This document shows, piece after piece, positions 38,150 through 49,750 of a DNA stretch of 64,000 nucleotides; within the stretch, counting starts at the first letter, position 1, and every line of letters begins with the position of its first letter. A model generated the notes under the pieces. That model was not told the DNA's origin. It saw only the letters and a list, made by a program, of their open reading frames with translations, and did not search any database. The DNA is taken from positions 10,624,894-10,688,893 of the forward strand of contig CM043800.1 in assembly GCA_023974075.1 (NCBI GenBank), given 5' to 3'. This stretch comes from Chaenocephalus aceratus. Lineage: Eukaryota > Chordata > Actinopteri > Perciformes > Channichthyidae. The position numbers and the translations under genes were made by a program.

Positions 38150-39625
38150 AAATATAACCTACAAATATAACCTATTTAACCCAAACCGTGACTTTTTCCT
38201 AACCGTAAAACACTTTCTGTTTTGAATGTAACAGTTGCCTGAACAGAAACAAGTAATTTTGTTTATAGTTTTCTCTGTTAACCACATATTTAGAACTGCA
38301 GACAAGTCTGCATGTAACTAAGCGATAATAAAACGTGACAGGCTTAAACATGACACACGGAAATGCCTTTAAAAGCAGCATGCAACTTAAATGCTTTCAT
38401 TGAGATCACATTGATGTTTTCTCATTTAATTTGTTTTAAATATTTATGTTACATTTTTGCAAAAGTGGTACACCTGGGACAGTTGTCATTTTCAAAAAAG
38501 TGCAATGCCAAAAGACAGCAAGTTAAAAAAGTCTCCTAACAGCTCCACACAGATAACCTCTCATATTAATACATGAAATAAAAAAGAAATTATTATTATT
38601 ATATTTCCCCCACTTTTTTAGGCTTGACTGGCCATTTTCGGTGCATCATCTTGTTGCTTCTTCTTCTTCTTCAATATTTAGGATTGAAAATGTGTCTGTA
38701 TGTGGGACGAAAACTAGACAATAAATAAAACGTGTAAAGCTTAAAATGCATACACATGACACACTTGATGTCCTTAAAAATGTCCTGAAACGTATACACC
38801 TTCCCAAGAAACCACAATTCTATCTTCTGTTCATTTGCATTTCCTATGTTTTAAATATTTGTTAACTTATCATAGAAAACACGTCAATCAGAAAATGCAC
38901 TTACCAGATGTTTATGAAATTGCTGTCTTGGAAAGGAATCCTTCCTGACATGATATGAAGACTTTCAGCTGGGTAGTTGATATGGCAGCATACGGTGCGG
39001 ATACAGCATGGCACAGAGCCTACATGTGCGTACGCTGTGTTGTGGTCTGTGTTATCAGGATAGCGTTCAGTGTCACTGTCTCTCTCTGGCACTATGTTGG
39101 CTGTCTGTCTGCGTTCCCATCTGACTCAATCCATCCGTCTTGACGCCTGTCCAACAAACCATCAGGGTAAATCAATTCTGCGCTCGTCCTGTTAGTCACT
39201 CTTTCTGTCTCTGACTGTTTGTTTGTTCACTTTATCACTGTGTCAGCCGCTGAGTCTGTCACTTTATGTTTCTTTCATTCATTCATTCTAGTCGATCCAT
39301 TTGCTCTGAGGGAGCTCAGCATTAGAGTTGACATTTTAGTTTTACTTATATCCCACCTTTCCAGCTTAGTTTATTCGGGCTGTCTGGAGAAAAAAAAAAT
39401 GCTCCTTCTTAACCCCACTAACCCTGTGCTGTGATCAGGTCAACTTTTTTGGGGAACTCATCCCTACCGAAGCAGTTCAACTGTATACAAAATATTCTAA
39501 TGTCCTTTAAACCACTGGACATCAACGTCATCCGGCTCTAGTGCTCCATGATTACTGCATGTAAAGTGATGGAGGTCAGCATGGGATATCCAAAACAAAG
39601 ATACATGTCTTGTTACGGTAATAAA
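38150..39625. other. Intronic, nothing recognised
   Basis: AT-rich sequence with a TTC run near 38655-38672. No supported exon or element. Confidence 0.4.
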
Positions 39626-39627
39626 CA

Positions 39628-39825
39628 GGGAGGCTGTGGCACAGTGGACTAGTGCGTTGGTGTTCGGAACAGGGGAGCACAGGTTTAAACCCCACTGCAG
39701 TCAGCATGTCGTTGTGTCCCTGGGCAAGACCCTTCACCCCAAATTGCTCCTGTGGGGATTGCCCACAGTATTGAGTATGTAAGTCGCTTTGGATAAAAGC
39801 GTCTAACAAGTAACATGTAATAGAG
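39628..39825 (+). mobile_element. tRNA-headed SINE (V-SINE/HE1-like tail)
   Basis: The head ggctgtggcacagtggacta has an A-box pattern and caggtttaaaccccactg a B-box pattern. Then come tccctgggcaagacccttca and the tail gtaagtcgctttggataaaa, gcgtctaacaag. The order of tRNA-like head, conserved centre and LINE-derived tail is that of fish V-type SINEs. Two B-box changes suggest an old copy. Confidence 0.8.
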
Positions 39826-39829
39826 TGCC

Positions 39830-42800
39830 ACAGTGACGCGTCCTAAAACCCGGAAGTAAGCTTCTTCCGGTTCCCTCAACAAAAAAGCAATGCAATTTCT
39901 TCATAAGATTTTGGAAAATAGATTGAAATAAGGTCTGTGGTTGACACACATTTAAGAGACGGATCACGTTTTGTCGGATAATCTCTACATGTCTACCCTA
40001 CTTTTATCATCTTCGAATCATAAATCTAATCGATAGATTTATGATCGATAGATTTATAATGTAATGTAATACATGTTGTCAATTACATTTTTTGTATGGC
40101 CTCTGAATAATTTAAATATGAAGAAATATTACAGATTATCTTATAAAGCAGTGTTTTCTCTTTGGAACTCATGGTGAGAGTGGATTTATTTTGTACAATG
40201 TCCCATACTAAACTGATAAACTATGGTATTAACTGTTATTTTAATTTAATTGTAACTATTATATAGGGGCTAACTCCAAGTCTGTGCCTAAATTGTGATT
40301 GTTTTTCTAATGGCCAGCAGGGGACAACTCCACTGGTTGCAAAAATAAGTCAGACTTTGTAGAAGTCTTTGAAAGAATTACCTAACATTTCACTTTATTT
40401 ATTTACCCAGAAAGCATTTTCCAAATTATTTTATGCTCCCAATAGCAAGTTGTATGCCTTCTTTAATAAAGAATGATGTTCATTTTGTAAATGATATTCC
40501 CATTTGGAGGTAAATAGTGATGAATAAATAGTGGTTATTCCGTTTTGGATGTTGGCAGTGTTTTAGTCTTAGAACTTTAACACAGTGTGTTTTCAGTTCA
40601 TGAAAACTAATTGAAACATTTTTGGTGCTCTAAAAATGTCTCGGTTGTACTTTGTTCCCCCCCTCCAGTCTCACTTCTGGTTCCAAAAAAACAAGATGGC
40701 GACTTCCAAAATGCCAAACTTGAGGCATTAAAAAGGTAGTCCACAAACCAATAGGTGTAGTCACAGTGTCTATGTCCGCTTCTTATGATTTTGATTTGAT
40801 TACATTTCAGAATAACACAATTTCAGCTTAGGGCTATCAACAGCACCCAAAGAAAAAACATTCAGTAACCGTTGACTCACTTCCGCTCTCCCACTTCCTC
40901 TCTTACTGCCTATGTCCAATGACTGAAAAGGAAAAATAATGTATAAAGCCTTCTCTGCGGGGAGTTAAGGAGTAATCAGCCAGTGATCTCAGTGGGGAGA
41001 GAAAATGGAAAAGTGAATCCACTTGCTCTAATTGGTCTTAACTCAAACACTCATGTGCCAGACATGCACGCACAAAGACACACACACACACACACACACA
41101 TCCTCAGTTAGGGCGTCTCCTGCGCTAATGTTGTTTCATTCGAAATGCACTGAAGGTCACTGGCATGCATTCCCTCCTACAGCAAATATATAGAGTTTGG
41201 CTATATTACTTATACATGATAATACTGCTTTTCCAATATTAACATAACTGTGAGACTCTTTGGCATTTTGTAGCATGTCTTTTTACATCAGCTCATCTGT
41301 AAAGCCGGATTCAACAGGTTTATGTTGTGTTTTTGCTCTGTCATACACGGCCTACCTAATCATGCTATACAAACATCAAGGGAAGCTATAAGTTAATTTA
41401 GCACATTTATGTAAAATAGCATGCATTTACCTCCTCAAAATCAGTCAAGGTTTATTTATAAAAAGTTACATTCTATTTTCATGTCAACTGATAAATATAA
41501 TTAACTAGAGATATCATAAAAAAATCACCAATATTTCGGTAGGGTGCACATACATACTCAAACAAGCAGAATACATATGTATGTTATTTAAGAACAATTG
41601 TTATTATTCATATAATTATTATTGCCAACATTTGGACTGCATCTTCTTTTACGCAATATTAATAATGATATAATTATAAAAATCTCTCTGTCGCTCCATG
41701 TATGGAAGTATTTACTTGTGTTATTAACTTACCTGTCGAGTAATAGAGTGGTGCAGTAATGAGTCCTCAAACCCGGTAAAATATTTAGTTTTGAACTATT
41801 TTCAGTTTCCTTGTGTTAAAGTCACAGTTTTTGTGTGTGTTTTTAAGTCTGAAATAAGGTATGTAGTTAACACCAGCTGAAAAGAGTTTCAAGTTTTTTC
41901 TAGAGCATAACATATGTCAGTAAATACTCCACTCTTGAATGTCTGAAGCTTCTATATGTCATCAAATGGCTGTTGCTAACAAGTGACTAAATGGGACTAC
42001 TAAACGTCATCATGCTAAACATTAGCCTCCTTAAGGTGGTGATGACTGTTAGGGATTAATTTTGTCTTTACTCCTAGACATTTAACCTTATTTTGTGTGT
42101 TGACATTTACGACCATCCCTGCTTCTAATCTCCCGTAAGGAATGTGTTAATGCGGTCGTATGTTGATACTAGGTTGTATGGCCTGACCTGGTGGGCACAA
42201 GGGGGTTTTTCTAAGCTCCACAGATGTGAGAGACATCTCCTGTGTCTGCAGATGTTTACGCCCATCCCCATTATGTGGATTTGACTCTCTGTAAACTAGT
42301 TAAAAGGTCTACCAACATGCGAGGCTGATCAGATTTGACATGGCAAACCACCCGTGCAGTCAGAACCTTTGACTGTGTGACTTGTGATGTGAATTTCTCC
42401 AGCCAATACTTGTATTAAATATCAGTGTTTGACATCAGAACTCCTGCTCGTCCCGTGTCTCCTTCATGAGTCGGTGACTCCCACTGCATTGCTACACAGT
42501 TTCCTCCACAATGACCACTCCTAACGGTGTAGTAGTTTAGTTTATAGCAAAACGCTAGCTTTCTATTTTTGCCAATTGCATGTGATGTTAATATGGAGAT
42601 TATCCAGCTGAATTGAATGTTTTAAGTATCATAAACGTGTGTTACCCACAAAGCACTATACTGAAATCTGAAGGGAAAATCTCATTGCCTTTTGACGAGG
42701 GAGCCCTTGCAATATCAACTTCTGGGTCTGCCTACACAAATACATCATCACTGCACCACTCCAATGAACCTGATAACTGAACTGCTGATCCATGTATGCA

Positions 42801-42884
42801 CTGAAAATAAAATACACAAAACTGTAAAAAAATAAAGGGAATCCACATGCATAGCTGTTGCATTGTATATGCACAGTGATTTAT
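39830..42884. other. Intronic, nothing recognised
   Basis: AT-rich with a short CA run at about 41081-41100. No supported exon or mobile element ends. Confidence 0.4.
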
Positions 42885-43123
42885 ATAAAATCTAGGGCTG
42901 TCAGTCGATTAAAATATTTAATCGTGATTAATCGCATGATTGTCCAAAGTTAATCGCGATTAATCGCACATTTTTGATCTGTTCTAAATGTACCTTAGAG
43001 GAATATTTTTCATGTTTTTAATACTCTTATCAACATATGAGTAAACACAACAACCTCTGAACATTACAAATATTCGCCTCAATTCAACCTGGAACCTCTC
43101 TCATAAAATAATACAATACAAAT

Positions 43124-43186
<63 letters not shown>

Positions 43187-43709
43187 AGCTATGTGCAACT
43201 CAAGGCATATGCTCGAACGGGAGCTGCCTGGACGCTGCAATCATGTTGCACTATCCATGCTGAGTGTGCTGACTTTTCGTACAATGTCCCACTGTCTGGC
43301 TGCCTGCATAAAGTCAAGTGCTCGGCGCAGTTGTGGCGAAATGTCGCTCCTCTGTTTTCATTTAAACAGCTCCTTATATCCGTTAGCGCAGCTAGCTAGC
43401 ACCAGATGCTAACAACAACAATGCACGTAAGGTCTCTCTCTCGCTCGCTCGGGCCACACATACACACACCCTCCCGGTCCTCCCGATGGCCAGTCGGTGC
43501 CTGCCGGTGAGCGTGGAAGTGTGGTCTGCCACAAGCAGGCGGCAGGAGCGGGGTTGTCAGCATCAGCTTGTAGATGGTATTTTAAACCCGACGCGCTCTG
43601 AAACTACGGGGCGGCCGAGGAAAAAAAATACACATGCGTTAATCGCGTTAAAATAATTAGTGGCGTTAAAGCGTTATTAACGCGTTAACTTGACAGCCCT
43701 AATAAAATC
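42885..43709. mobile_element. hAT non-autonomous element, 809 bp, perfect 8-bp TSD
   Basis: ataaaatc at 42885-42892 and 43702-43709 flanks 809 bp whose ends are TAGGGCTGTCA and its reverse complement. Sub-terminal regions are packed with ttaatcgcg motifs, matching the widespread TAGGGCTGTC hAT group of fish. Contains a (GT)n tract at 43124-43185 and no transposase frame. Confidence 0.93.
43124..43185. repeat. (GT)n microsatellite inside the hAT element
   Basis: About 31 GT units with one GC interruption. Confidence 0.97.
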
Positions 43710-43835
43710 ACATACAAACAGTATAAGTACACCATTTGTCATAAAAGAACAGATATAAACATTCATCATGTGTATTGATCTAAGAACCCAATCATGTATG
43801 TGTTTTAATCAGTGACTCAGTAACAGAACATAATT

Positions 43836-43837
<2 letters not shown>

Positions 43838-43888
<51 letters not shown>
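43838..43888. repeat. (CA)n microsatellite
   Basis: About 25 CA units. Confidence 0.97.
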
Positions 43889-43895
<7 letters not shown>

Positions 43896-44215
43896 ACCCA
43901 AATGGTTGCTTGTGTACACACTTACTCATTAACCGCAGGAATCAGGGCTACGCCGGTGGAGTGTATTTAAAGGAGATTGCAGGCATGCAGTTATTGGACT
44001 TGGCCTAATTGATAAAGCCATTAGTAACACTTGTTCAGATAACATGGGAGGAATCTCAGTCTGCTCACAGTCGCTCCAAATGGGTTCACTTAGGCTTAGA
44101 GTGCAGCACATTAAGAGAAGATTACAGAGCGATGTGCGGCGTCTTACCAGTCCATGCCTCGCTACTGTGAGATTAATAGAAATGAACTAAGGACAGAGAA
44201 CATTGGACACTGTGT

Positions 44216-44238
44216 ATGTGTGTGTGTGTGTGTGTGTA
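44216..44238. repeat. Short (TG)n tract
   Basis: About 11 units. Confidence 0.9.
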
Positions 44239-44892
44239 GCTGTGCAGCGGTTAGCATTCTGTGCGTTTAAATGAGTGTTTGGATGTTTTCATGCATGCAT
44301 TTACATGTGTTTTTGTACAGTAATGACACAGTGTTTGACATGTCATCTCGTGTGTTGATATATGTTCACATATGCATGGCTTCTAGTGTGGTTGTTTCTG
44401 TGCTTCTCTGTAAATGAACATCCACATGTGTGTTAGTTTCTCTGCCTTTCAACTAAAGCCGCAATGTGGCTCTGCAGAAGATGTTAACGCTAAGTGTCCA
44501 AGCAGAAGATGTGCATCCTGGGGTTTAAACTGCTGCTTGTCTGGTACAAACACATCACCCACTGCTGACTAACAAGCTCCACTGTTAGTGATGTCTACTT
44601 CACTTCCTGTTCAAATAAAAAGAGATGAACAGGAAAATTGGACATGCTGAGCCTCAGTAAGGCAAGCATTAGGGTGATGTAAACCCATCAATCTCTTTAA
44701 ATATGGCCATGATACATGATTGAGCTGATGAGGGCTCATATTTGATGCTACTCCTCATGTTTAAATTGGACCTTTTAATGCCACAAATGCACTTATATTC
44801 AAGGATGACCTGATTCAGTTTGAATCCACGTTTTTCCACCAAAACTATAGGTTACTTACGTAACCCCAGACTCAGAGTAACATGAAGTGAGA

Positions 44893-45063
44893 TGTCTCAC
44901 TATGGGATGCGCCTCATCGCGGAGCAAACAGAAGCATCAATCTCATTACGCCAATCCTGATTGGCCGGTGATTCTTGACGTCAACGTCAGGGGAAATCAC
45001 CCCCTATAAGTAGCCTGCGCCACGACGCATGCGTCATTCAAAATAAGCACCTCTTCTCGCTTC
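44893..45063. repeat. DIRS inverted terminal repeat, left (element 3' end)
   Basis: About 170 bp inverted relative to 50053-50220, with few mismatches. Landmarks: gatgcgcctcatcgcggag, gattcttgacgtcaacgtca, gcgccacgacgcatgcgtca. It includes a CRE-like TGACGTCA-type word. Confidence 0.95.
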
Positions 45064-45087
45064 ACCGTAGCAAGGAGGGCCGTCTGG

Positions 45088-45183
45088 TGAGACATCTCAC
45101 TTCATGTTACTCTGAGAACTGGGGTTACGTAAGTAACCTATAGTGCTCATTCATAACACTCCGTTCGATGTCTCACTATGGGA
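45088..45183. repeat. DIRS internal complementary region
   Basis: 45088-45143 is the reverse complement of the outer left end (44845-44899), and 45146-45183 is the reverse complement of the outer right end (50203-50240). The two halves abut, so the region is complementary to both extremities joined together. In DIRS elements it is thought to template the circular intermediate. Confidence 0.95.
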
Positions 45184-45242
45184 TATTGTAGCTCCCGTAT
45201 TGCCAGACAAGCTTATCTCGAAGATCACCGATCAACCAGAAT

Positions 45243-46530
45243 TTAACAGGTGGAGTCCCGACTCAACAAGGTGCCCAGCACTGCTCGGCCGCTGAGCGAG
45301 ACGTCCAGTCTGTAAAAGCGGACAAAAGTGAGTGGCGAAGACCAGCTTGCCGCCGCACAGATATCCTGGATGGAAACACCCTTGAACAAAGCCCAGGATG
45401 TAGCCAGGCCCCGAGTCGAGTGAGCCCGCAGACCCAAAGGTGCTTGCAGATTCTGACTCGTATAGGCCAAAGCAATCGCCTCCACGATCCAGTGGGATAG
45501 TCGTTGCTTAGTAACAGGCTTACCCTTGTGAGGTTTAGCCCAGGACACGAAGAGTTGGTCATTAAGACGAAGCTCTTTTGATCTGTCCATATATGTGTGC
45601 AAAGCCCGGACTGGACACAATAAATCCTGCTGCTGCTCCCCGGAGGAAACCAGCTGCGGAGGAAATGCCTCAATGTCAATCGGGGTACACGAACCAACCA
45701 CCTTTGGTGTAAAGGCAGGGTTGGGTTTCAACAACACTCTGCCCTGGGGCGAACTGAGTGCATGAGGGATGTACAGACAGTGCATGGATATCGCTGACCC
45801 GCTTGGCGGATGCCAGGGCCAGTAACAGCACTGTCTTGAGTGACAGATGTTTCATGTCAGCTCCTTCCAGGGGTTCAAATGGGGTCATTTTGAGCCCATT
45901 TAAAACCACTGCCAGGTCCCATAAGGGCACCAGCGACCTGGAGACAGGGAGGAGCCTGCGCGCTCCCTTCATAAAACGGCAAACCAAAGGATGTTGGCTA
46001 GCCGTCTTACCCTCAAAGCCCACATGGCATGCAGCAATAGCAGCCAGGTACACCTTGATCGTGGAAAAAGCTCTGTGTTTATCGATCAAGTCCTGTAGGA
46101 ATGATAAAATCACCCCGACAGGACATTGAAAAGAGATGTGTCCTTCTTGAAGGCACCACTCCTCAAACAACCTCCACTTACAGTCGTAAAGAGACCTGGT
46201 GGAGGAAGCTCTCGCACTCTGAATAGTGTTTATCACCTTCTGAGGGAGTCCCACTGTATTCAGATTGTACCACTCACGGGTCAGGCCCATAGTGCCCCGT
46301 GCTCTGGGCGTGGGTGAAGGATCGCCCTCCCCGCCTGAGACAATCTGTCCCTGCGTGGTGGGGGCTGCCACGGCTGCCCGCACAACAGCTATTATATCCC
46401 CGCCAGCCCGTATGTTGCGGGCTAGGGTGGAAACATCAGAGTAAGTGTGTGGCGTTGCTCTTTCACTCTGGCCGGAGTTAAGGGGAACAGAACCAGGGGT
46501 GGGAACGTGTACAGAGGACCCGGAGGTCAA
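45243..46530 (-). pseudogene. DIRS tyrosine recombinase, one frameshift
   Basis: The N part (45676-46530) contains SARASSTRSLYDCKWRLFEEW, a core-binding-like region, and LALASAKRVSDIHALSV with the first catalytic Arg. Near 45740 the frame changes, so the first frame runs on to nonsense (SVVETQPC) while the true continuation RVLLKPNPAFTPKVV lies in another frame. That frame then gives LRAHSTRGLATSWA with the His-x-x-Arg pair and SPLTFVRFYRLDV with the nucleophilic Tyr. All the key catalytic residues are still encoded. It would integrate a circular DNA copy in an active relative. The start is uncertain because the frame runs upstream to a stop at 46531-46533. Confidence 0.88.
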
Positions 46531-46592
46531 TCATGTACGAGTGCGTCCCCGCCTAACGGTGCGTTTAAATCGTGCATTAAAGAGAACAGCTG

Positions 46593-46931
46593 TCATTGAG
46601 CATTTTCTCCCCTTGCGAACAGATTTAACGCGGCTCCGCCGTAACACACCCACAGCGGACTCCCGATCCTTGGATGAGGATTCCAGTCTGCATAGAGTGG
46701 TGCACCCTTTGACAGTAATTCTGTCCCTAGGTGCATAACACCCGGTACTCGTGTCGTTCTCAGAGAGAGGAGACGTCTGCCGCTCCAAGGGATCAGTTTG
46801 TGTGCCAGTGTGTGTGACTGGAGACAACGCAATCTCCCCTGGCGGTTCATCCACGATATCGTGTTGTCTATCCTCACGGGGACATGAAGTCCTCTGAGAG
46901 AAGGCAGGAAGCATTTTTGGGTGGGGAACAC
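46593..46931 (-). pseudogene. DIRS RNase H remnant
   Basis: LHVPVRIDNTISWMNRQGRL, SHTLAHKLIPWSGRRLLSLR and TTRVPGVMHLGTELLSKG, then YADWNPHP, follow the pattern of the RNase H end of fish DIRS elements (typically HVPG..N.GAD.LSR). The acidic residue of GAD has become TEL here, suggesting decay. It overlaps the recombinase-frame upstream extension in a different frame, as overlapping frames are usual in DIRS. The polymerase domain that should precede it is not found. Confidence 0.7.
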
Positions 46932-47431
46932 CGCTAAAAGCTCCGGGTAATTTACGCGTGCCCGCTGGAAGTCTCTGTTCTAGAGACCTCTCACCGGGCG
47001 ACCTTCGTAAGTCCCCTGTCAGCCCGTCTGACCTGCGTCCATGGTGACCACCTTCCGTGAAAGGACTGCACCCGTAGGCGCGTCCCGCACTGGAAAAGTC
47101 GGGTGTAGTGCCACTACGCATTTCATAATCACCAAAACTCTCCGTAAGCCGTGGCGTTCGGGGTTTAGTTTTATTATGAGGCCCATGTTGAGCGGGTGCT
47201 TTACGAGGACATTTTCCTCCGTAATCTGACTCCGCTCGGTGGGCTTTATAGATAAAACCCTTCTTTCTGGGAGAGAGAGAACCTTTCTCTCCAGAATGTG
47301 GGTTGACTCTCTCTGGGTTTGTGAAAACAGATAAATTATAACTGTTTTGAGAAGCCCAGGCAGACATCGTGAGTATCTCCTGCTGTATGCTCCTTAGAGC
47401 CAGCTGGGATGTCACTCTTATGGCTCCGACC

Positions 47432-47604
47432 GGCACTGCGCATGTGCGTGACGGAGGTGCCTTTACAGCTCCAGCCGGTACTGCGCATGTGTGTGCCGGT
47501 GGTGCCCTCACGGCTCCAGTCGGCACTGCGCCTGCGCGTGCCGGTGGTGCCCTTAAAGCCCTGGCCGGCACTGCGCATGTGTGTGGCGGTGGCTTCACGG
47601 ACCC
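47432..47604. repeat. 45-bp tandem repeat, nearly 4 copies
   Basis: Units start at 47432, 47477, 47522 and 47567 (last one partial), each beginning ggcactgcgc or ggtactgcgc. The 15-codon length keeps the minus-strand frame open. Confidence 0.95.
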
Positions 47605-47790
47605 GTCAATAATTCGTCCTTTGAGAGATGCCGTAGCTGCTCTTGAAAGGGGAAGGATTGACGGGCCGTTCTTTACAGCTCTAGCCGGCACTGCGCACGC
47701 GCGTGGCGCCTTCACAGACCCGTTTATTATCCGCCTTTTGAGAGAGGCCGTAGCTGCTCTCAGAAGGGGATTTATGGTTAACGGACTGTT
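47601..47790. repeat. 117-bp duplication in the DIRS interior
   Basis: acccgt..aata/tatta, cgtcctttgagagatgccgt and tagctgctct recur 117 bp apart (47601 and 47718). The second unit also carries one more 45-bp-type segment at 47680-47724. 117 bp is 39 codons. Confidence 0.88.
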
Positions 47791-48001
47791 TATTGTCTTT
47801 CTTTTCATTTTTTTTGAGCTGCGCCCTTGGCCGGAGCCTGGATGCGTCAGCGGAAAATGGTTTATTCAGACAATAACGATGTGACATGTGTCTTGTGCGG
47901 ACTTGAGGATGGCGTTGAGGCATCTCTCGAGGCAGCGGGAACACATTTAGAGCCGGGGAAGGAACTTCCAGCTCCGTCACGGAGGGGAGAAGGAGGGGCT
48001 G

Positions 48002-49750
48002 TCAGGCCGCTCGCTTCTTCTTCCTCGTCTGCTGGCCGAAATTCTGGGTCGGCTGTGCCTGGGCTACAGCCGGAGCCGGAGATTTTCTAGACCAACTCGC
48101 CCTCGTCTCCTGCCTGGGCTGGGGACTCGGGGCGGGCTGCGCCCTCTGCTGTCCTGGTACTTTGAACCCAGCAGAGCGCGGTGCAGCGTGGGCGAAGGGC
48201 CGCCGTTGCAAAGGCCGCGGCTGGACCCTTCGAGGGAGACAAAGGTGGAGAGCCTCGTCTTCCTTCTTTTTCGACTCGCACTTCCTTTGCATGGAAGCGA
48301 GAGCGTAGCCGAAAATCCCCTCGGGAACGATGGGCATGTCAAGCACATCTTCCTTTTCCCGGTCTGGGAGGTTGGTGAGGTTGAGCCATCTAGCTCTTTC
48401 CTGCACCACCATGATCCCCATTATCTTGCCCGTGGCCTGGACGGCGCAGCGTTGGACACGGAGACAAATGTCTGTGACCGCGGCTATCTCGTCGAGAGTG
48501 GCCGGTCCAGGATTGCTCGACATATCCTCACAGAGCTCCGCTTGGTATGCGGTTAGCATCGAGGAAACGTTCAGAGCCCTGGCGGACAATGCTGCAGCTC
48601 TGTAGGCCCGTTCCGTCATGGTAGACTGGAATCGGTCCGTTTTTGCTGGCAGCGTGGGGTTCCTGCTTGGCGGCTGGCCCATCCTCGGTAGGAGGTGGGC
48701 TTCCACCAGCGGTTCCATAGGTGGTATGTGGAGCAGGCCGAGCCTCTCCATACCGTCACAGTCAAGGGAGGAGGCACCCTAGATTGGGGCCTTGTTGCTA
48801 AAGGGCCGGTCTCTCCACGAGACCGACACCTCATCCAACATCTCCGGGAAGACCGGGAGGAGTTGCCTCTTTGCCCTCGTTGTTTGGGAAAAAAGTTTTC
48901 CCTCGTAACGGGACCTGGAGGTCTTCTTGGCCACTTCGGGCCATGGGATGTCTAGTTTGGCCGCAGCGCGCTGACGTACGGCTTGTAGGTCCATACTGAG
49001 ACAGGGCGAAGCTGGTGTGCTGTCGCCCGGGGGAGCAGCCATCGCTCCCGGCTTTGCAGCCTGAGTCGATGACATGAAGATGTCGTCTTCCTGCTCATCC
49101 GAGTCAGACAGGAGGAATTCAGAGGTGTACTCTTCGTCCTCCATGCAGTCTAACTCCAGGACATCTTCCGCGGGTGAAACCGTGGTGAGGTCCAGTCGGG
49201 AGCCCCAGCTTGGTATAGCGTGGGGCCCCGTTCCCGCGTTTCTTGCCGCCACCGGATCTCGGCCTGATATGGCGCGGGATTCCGGTTCTGCGGGTGCCGC
49301 TGTCGGTGAGCCCCAGACCGCAGTGAGTTGCTCCATCTCTGCGGCAGACGTCCCCGTGTCTTGATTGCCGGTCGGCGGATCAGTGGACATGAGGGGGTCC
49401 CGTCCCGACAGGTTAACTTGTTGCGCCAACCTTCGGTGGAGGCTCTTCACGGTGAGGCGGGCACAATGTCCGCACGAGCCGGGGTTGTCGATGGCCTCCT
49501 GGGCGTGTTCCAGCGCGAGGCAGGATGAACAGATCTGGTGTGAGTCTGTGCCTGACACTTTCAACCCGCAACCGCAGCGCCGAGCCTCCGAGATCCTGAC
49601 TCCTCTGGTGTGAGGGGGAGAGGCATCCATCTCGTTCGCCGTGAGGCGTGGAGAGGGTCCGCTCATGACAGGTACGTTCGAGAAAAAAATGTTTACCGAA
49701 CTGTCTTTAATCCGGGGGAAAAAAGGACAGCGTGGGTCTTTTTCTCTCAA
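48002..49750 (-). pseudogene. DIRS gag-like ORF with one in-frame stop
   Basis: Two halves lie in the same frame, 49750-48779 and then to 48002, separated only by the stop at 48779-48781, about 581 codons in total. The N half has RCGCGLKVSGTDSHQICSSC and GSCGHCARL, a Cys cluster of the kind seen at the start of fish DIRS gag proteins, then an acidic stretch (DEQEDDIF). The C half has LDEIAAVTDICLRVQRCAVQ, GIMVVQERARWLNLTNLPDR and IVPEGIFGYALASMQRKCES, a strongly conserved DIRS gag signature, and a basic Arg/Lys tail. It would encapsidate or bind element RNA. The start may be the downstream Met of MSGPSPRL. Confidence 0.85.

Larger units (their letters stand above)
30047..38150 (-). mobile_element. 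Outer L2 LINE, split by a younger L2 and a hAT
   Basis: The 3' tail is (CAAT)6 at 30047-30070. Then come 3'-UTR and ORF2 C-terminus to 31471, continuing at 35489-36388 and 37474 to about 38150. Across the insertion the reading CTKKSVKS resumes as SLQLIQNAAARVLT once the intervening L2 and one 7-bp repeat are ignored. The 5' end near 38150 is in the region linking endonuclease and reverse transcriptase, so the copy was 5'-truncated. Frames are broken, so it is inactive. Confidence 0.88.
46534..47808 (-). other. 425-codon open frame with Ala/Pro-rich repeats, overlapping RNase H
   Basis: An unbroken minus-strand frame in register with the recombinase N part and separated from it by a single stop at 46531-46533. 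Its first half is made of repeats (AVPARALRAPPARAG-type 15-residue units; ATASLKRRIINGSVK twice). Its second half, SVFTNPERVNPHSGEKGSLS onward, is Arg/Ser/Thr-rich and overlaps RNase H in another frame. No domain was recognised. It may be a recombinase N-terminal extension or simply an open frame kept by repeat lengths that are multiples of three. Confidence 0.45.

Noticed and set aside
43125..43412. 95-residue frame with Cys-rich C-terminal part
   Set aside because: It starts in a GT repeat and lies wholly within a hAT MITE.
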